From NCBI GenBank assembly GCA_049890195.1, contig JBMHBY010000001.1:51092-115091 (forward strand): a stretch of 64,000 bases of DNA. The letters are read 5' to 3'. Below the pieces are notes generated by a model. The model saw only the letters and a program-made list of their open reading frames with translations, was not told the DNA's origin and did no database searches. Source of the stretch: JAYQKL01 sp049890195. Its GTDB lineage: Bacteria > Pseudomonadota > Alphaproteobacteria > RS24. Positions within the stretch are counted from its first letter, which is position 1, and every line of letters begins with the position of its first letter. Positions 61,954-64,000 of the stretch are shown here, one piece after another. Made by a program: the position numbers and the translations under genes.

Positions 61954-63890
61954 TTCAGAATATTCAGTCTTTGCGTGCCCTTGCGGTTATTCTGGTTGTT
62001 CTCAATCACAGTCTGCGAGAGATTTTCCCCGGAGGATTTATCGGTGTCGATATTTTCTTTGTCATTAGTGGATATCTCATGTCGAAGAACTTGTCGGCTG
62101 AGTTGGCCGCGGGCACTTATCGCCCTGCGGTTTTTATGGCCAAGCGCCTGTTGCGGATTTATCCGGCGATGTTTTTCACCATCGGTCTGACGCTGATTGT
62201 GTTCTCGTATATTCTGGCCCCGGAAGCCTATGCCGAACTTTCATCTTCAGCCGTTTCCTCTGTTCTGAGCGTTTCCAATTTTTATTTCTGGAAGCAGTTG
62301 GATTATTTCCAGACACTGGCGCATTTTACCCCCCTGCTGCACATTTGGAGTCTCAGTCTGGAAGTCCAGTTTTACTTTCTGATTGCTTTGACTTTTCTCA
62401 TTTGTTCGCGGTTTCCAAAGGCATTGAATCCCCTGTTTCTTCTTGGTTCTCTGGGAAGTTTCGTTTTATGCGTCTATGCTTCTCATCATTACCCGGTGCC
62501 GAATTTTTACCTGTTGCCAACCCGTCTTTGGGAGTTTGGGCTTGGCGTCTTGGCCCATCGTTTTTTCATCAACCGACCAGCCCCCGTTATTCCAAAACAT
62601 GTTGGGCTTCTGGGCATGTCCCTGCTGTTCGCTGCCGGCCTGTTTGCGCTCAATGACATTTTTCGAATGCCGTCATTTTTTAATCTTCTTGTCGGCCTGC
62701 TCACAGTTCTGGTCATTTTCAGCAGGAATATGTTTGGTGAAGAAACCCGTACATGGTCGCTGTTCAAATATGTAGGGGGTCGAAGCTACTCGATTTACCT
62801 TGTCCATCAGCCGATTCTCGTTTCGGTCAGTTATCTTTTTCAGCAATGGACAATCTTCACATACCTCTTTGTCTATTTGACAATATTGGCTTTGGCTGAG
62901 TTTTCCTTTACGTCCATTGAAAAAAAATTCAAATACCGCCCCGGCGCCTTTCTTCTCACCGGCGAAACGGCCCGCGTTTCCGTGATTGCAGCCCTGTTTT
63001 TGACCGGTCTTCTGGTGTCCCCAAATATCACGCCACAAAAGCTGGCATTTCTTCAACCTGAAAAAAAGGAATATATTTGTTCAGGCAATGAATTGAATTT
63101 GGATTTTGTCGATTACAGTTGTTTTGTCGGGGAGCATGCGACCGGCAAGGAAGGCAAAGGCCTCCTCATTATTGGTGACTCCCACGCCGACTCCATCGGT
63201 CATGCGTCATTGGTTGAGAAATTGCCATTCGACTATGCGGTGAGAATAAACAATTTCGACTGCCATCCGATAAGGGGCGTTTACGACAGCCGGTTTGTCA
63301 ATGTCCAGCGTTGCGAGAGATATTTTAAAAACCTTGAGTCCTACATTGAACGCGAAAAGCTGTCCGTATTGCTTGTGCTTCGGTGGACATGGCGGCTATA
63401 CCCTGTCGCCGGCGAAATTGAGAAACTGGAATTTGTGAACTCGGCCGGCGTATCGGAATTTAAGAGCCCACCGCGGCAGAATTTCATTTTGGTGAATTCT
63501 GAACGCGATGTCAGTGGCAAGGCCAAATCAACGGCAATTGCACAGTTTCTTCAAGGGCTGGCAACTGTAAGCGAGCGTCTTTATGTCCTTGCCCCAATCC
63601 CTGAGGCCGGTTGGCACCCCCCCATTCACAATGTATCCAATCATTTCTTTGGTGCCGGTTTTGACGAACTCAACAACCCCCTGTCCGATTATTTTGCAAG
63701 GAACAGGTTTGTTTTGAGGGCATTGGAACAAATCGCCAATGAAAAAACCCAAGTGCTGTACCCCCATGAGGTTCTTTGCTCGGATAACGACAACCTTTGC
63801 GCGGTTCAATCCAAAGCTGGATCGCTGTATTACGACGACGATCACCTTTCCGCTTTGGGTGCTGAGCGTTTGGCTGGGCTTCCATGTTAA
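61950..63890 (+). CDS. Acyltransferase-3 with C-terminal SGNH domain (OafA/OatA-like)
   Basis: 646 residues. Ten to eleven helices of the acyltransferase-3 type (IQSLRALAVILVVLNHS at the start, FFVISGYLMSKNL, HIWSLSLEVQFYF near 131) followed by a periplasmic SGNH esterase-like domain with Ser411 in GDSHADS and Asp629/His632 in DDDHLS. Such proteins add acetyl groups to polysaccharide sugars on the periplasmic side. As the domain retains Ser, Asp and His, it is likely active on the repeat unit made by this cluster. ATGA overlap with the upstream gene. Confidence 0.92.
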   Translation: MIQNIQSLRALAVILVVLNHSLREIFPGGFIGVDIFFVISGYLMSKNLSAELAAGTYRPAVFMAKRLLRIYPAMFFTIGLTLIVFSYILAPEAYAELSSSAVSSVLSVSNFYFWKQLDYFQTLAHFTPLLHIWSLSLEVQFYFLIALTFLICSRFPKALNPLFLLGSLGSFVLCVYASHHYPVPNFYLLPTRLWEFGLGVLAHRFFINRPAPVIPKHVGLLGMSLLFAAGLFALNDIFRMPSFFNLLVGLLTVLVIFSRNMFGEETRTWSLFKYVGGRSYSIYLVHQPILVSVSYLFQQWTIFTYLFVYLTILALAEFSFTSIEKKFKYRPGAFLLTGETARVSVIAALFLTGLLVSPNITPQKLAFLQPEKKEYICSGNELNLDFVDYSCFVGEHATGKEGKGLLIIGDSHADSIGHASLVEKLPFDYAVRINNFDCHPIRGVYDSRFVNVQRCERYFKNLESYIEREKLSVLLVLRWTWRLYPVAGEIEKLEFVNSAGVSEFKSPPRQNFILVNSERDVSGKAKSTAIAQFLQGLATVSERLYVLAPIPEAGWHPPIHNVSNHFFGAGFDELNNPLSDYFARNRFVLRALEQIANEKTQVLYPHEVLCSDNDNLCAVQSKAGSLYYDDDHLSALGAERLAGLPC

Positions 63891-64000
63891 TGAAGAAAAA
63901 CATTTGGGTCATCAACGCGCAGGAAAACCCCATTGAGTCCTTCGGAGAGGGCAATCAACGTTTGTGGCGCTCCAACACATTGGCGCAGGAATTTGCGCGG
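63890..64000 (+). CDS. Probable glycosyltransferase (partial, N-terminus only)
   Basis: 37 codons from ATG 63890, overlapping the previous stop by one base (TAATG), then the window ends. The first residues KKNIWVINAQENPIESFGEG and LAQEFAR resemble the opening strand and first helix of GT4 (WbuB-type) transferases. Assignment is weak because only the start is visible. Confidence 0.5.
   Translation, partial: MKKNIWVINAQENPIESFGEGNQRLWRSNTLAQEFAR

Noticed and set aside
1..64000. CRISPR arrays, insertion sequences, rRNA, prophage, toxin-antitoxin genes
   Set aside because: No regularly spaced repeats, transposase-like proteins, ribosomal RNA stretches, phage genes or toxin pairs were recognised anywhere in the window.

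Overview
The window is about 64 kb of dense bacterial chromosome with moderately high GC. There are 56 protein genes (two cut by the window edges), one tRNA, few gaps and many 1-8 nt gene overlaps. The cell is Gram-negative: it has a TonB-dependent receptor, a lipoprotein signal, an O-antigen/EPS type cluster and an outer-membrane style acyltransferase. The form of glutamate synthase, the N-formylglutamate amidohydrolase, the terpene-type acyl-CoA carboxylase set and the many SDR/DUF1214/BVMO catabolic genes fit a free-living, probably aquatic, proteobacterium. I favour Alphaproteobacteria, but this rests on gene content and not on a phylogeny.

Region 1 (1-16.6 kb) is core and general metabolism. 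It holds gltD and gltB (minus strand), an HSL-type esterase, an NSS amino-acid type transporter, a secreted alpha/beta hydrolase, a HisN-like phosphatase, a nitroreductase, a TonB-dependent receptor with a clear terminator, an N-formylglutamate amidohydrolase and a Baeyer-Villiger type monooxygenase. Region 2 (16.7-18.4 kb) is tRNA-Val(GAC) with its own promoter. It is followed by two orphan membrane-anchored proteins, one with an HExxH metallopeptidase motif, and a 300-bp stretch with no gene.

Region 3 (18.4-39.2 kb) is a catabolic and lipid-handling block: a DUF3604 protein, a cupin, SDRs, an amidohydrolase, a flavin oxidoreductase, a VOC protein, acyltransferase and hydrolase genes, an acyl-CoA dehydrogenase, and three divergent DUF1214-like paralogues spread over 15 kb. 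Inside it lies a compact sulfur module (23.1-26.7 kb): an ETHE1/Blh-type persulfide dioxygenase, a SulP permease and a two-gene YeeE/YedE transporter.

Region 4 (39.2-46.9 kb) is an atu-like operon: AtuA-family protein, carboxyltransferase, enoyl-CoA hydratase, biotin carboxylase/carrier, and a TIGR03084 protein. It is read divergently from the acyl-CoA dehydrogenase, so it probably serves acyclic terpenoid or branched acyl-CoA breakdown.

Region 5 (46.9-64 kb) is a surface polysaccharide cluster. It begins with an O-antigen ligase-like protein, then an EPS-associated MarR-type regulator overlapping a NusG/RfaH-like antiterminator, with a 15-bp perfect palindrome in front. Then come ugd, manC, a WbpB/WbpD/WbpE-like trio for 2,3-diamino-uronic acid sugars, a flippase, an AT-rich polymerase-like protein, two intact WbpG-type sugar amidotransferases around a single HisH/HisF-type pair and a glycosyltransferase, an acyltransferase-3/SGNH protein, and the first codons of a probable glycosyltransferase. 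The most unusual points are the doubled amidotransferase served by one ammonia-producing pair, and the HisF-like partner, which has lost both catalytic aspartates of histidine biosynthesis (Leu11, Asn130).
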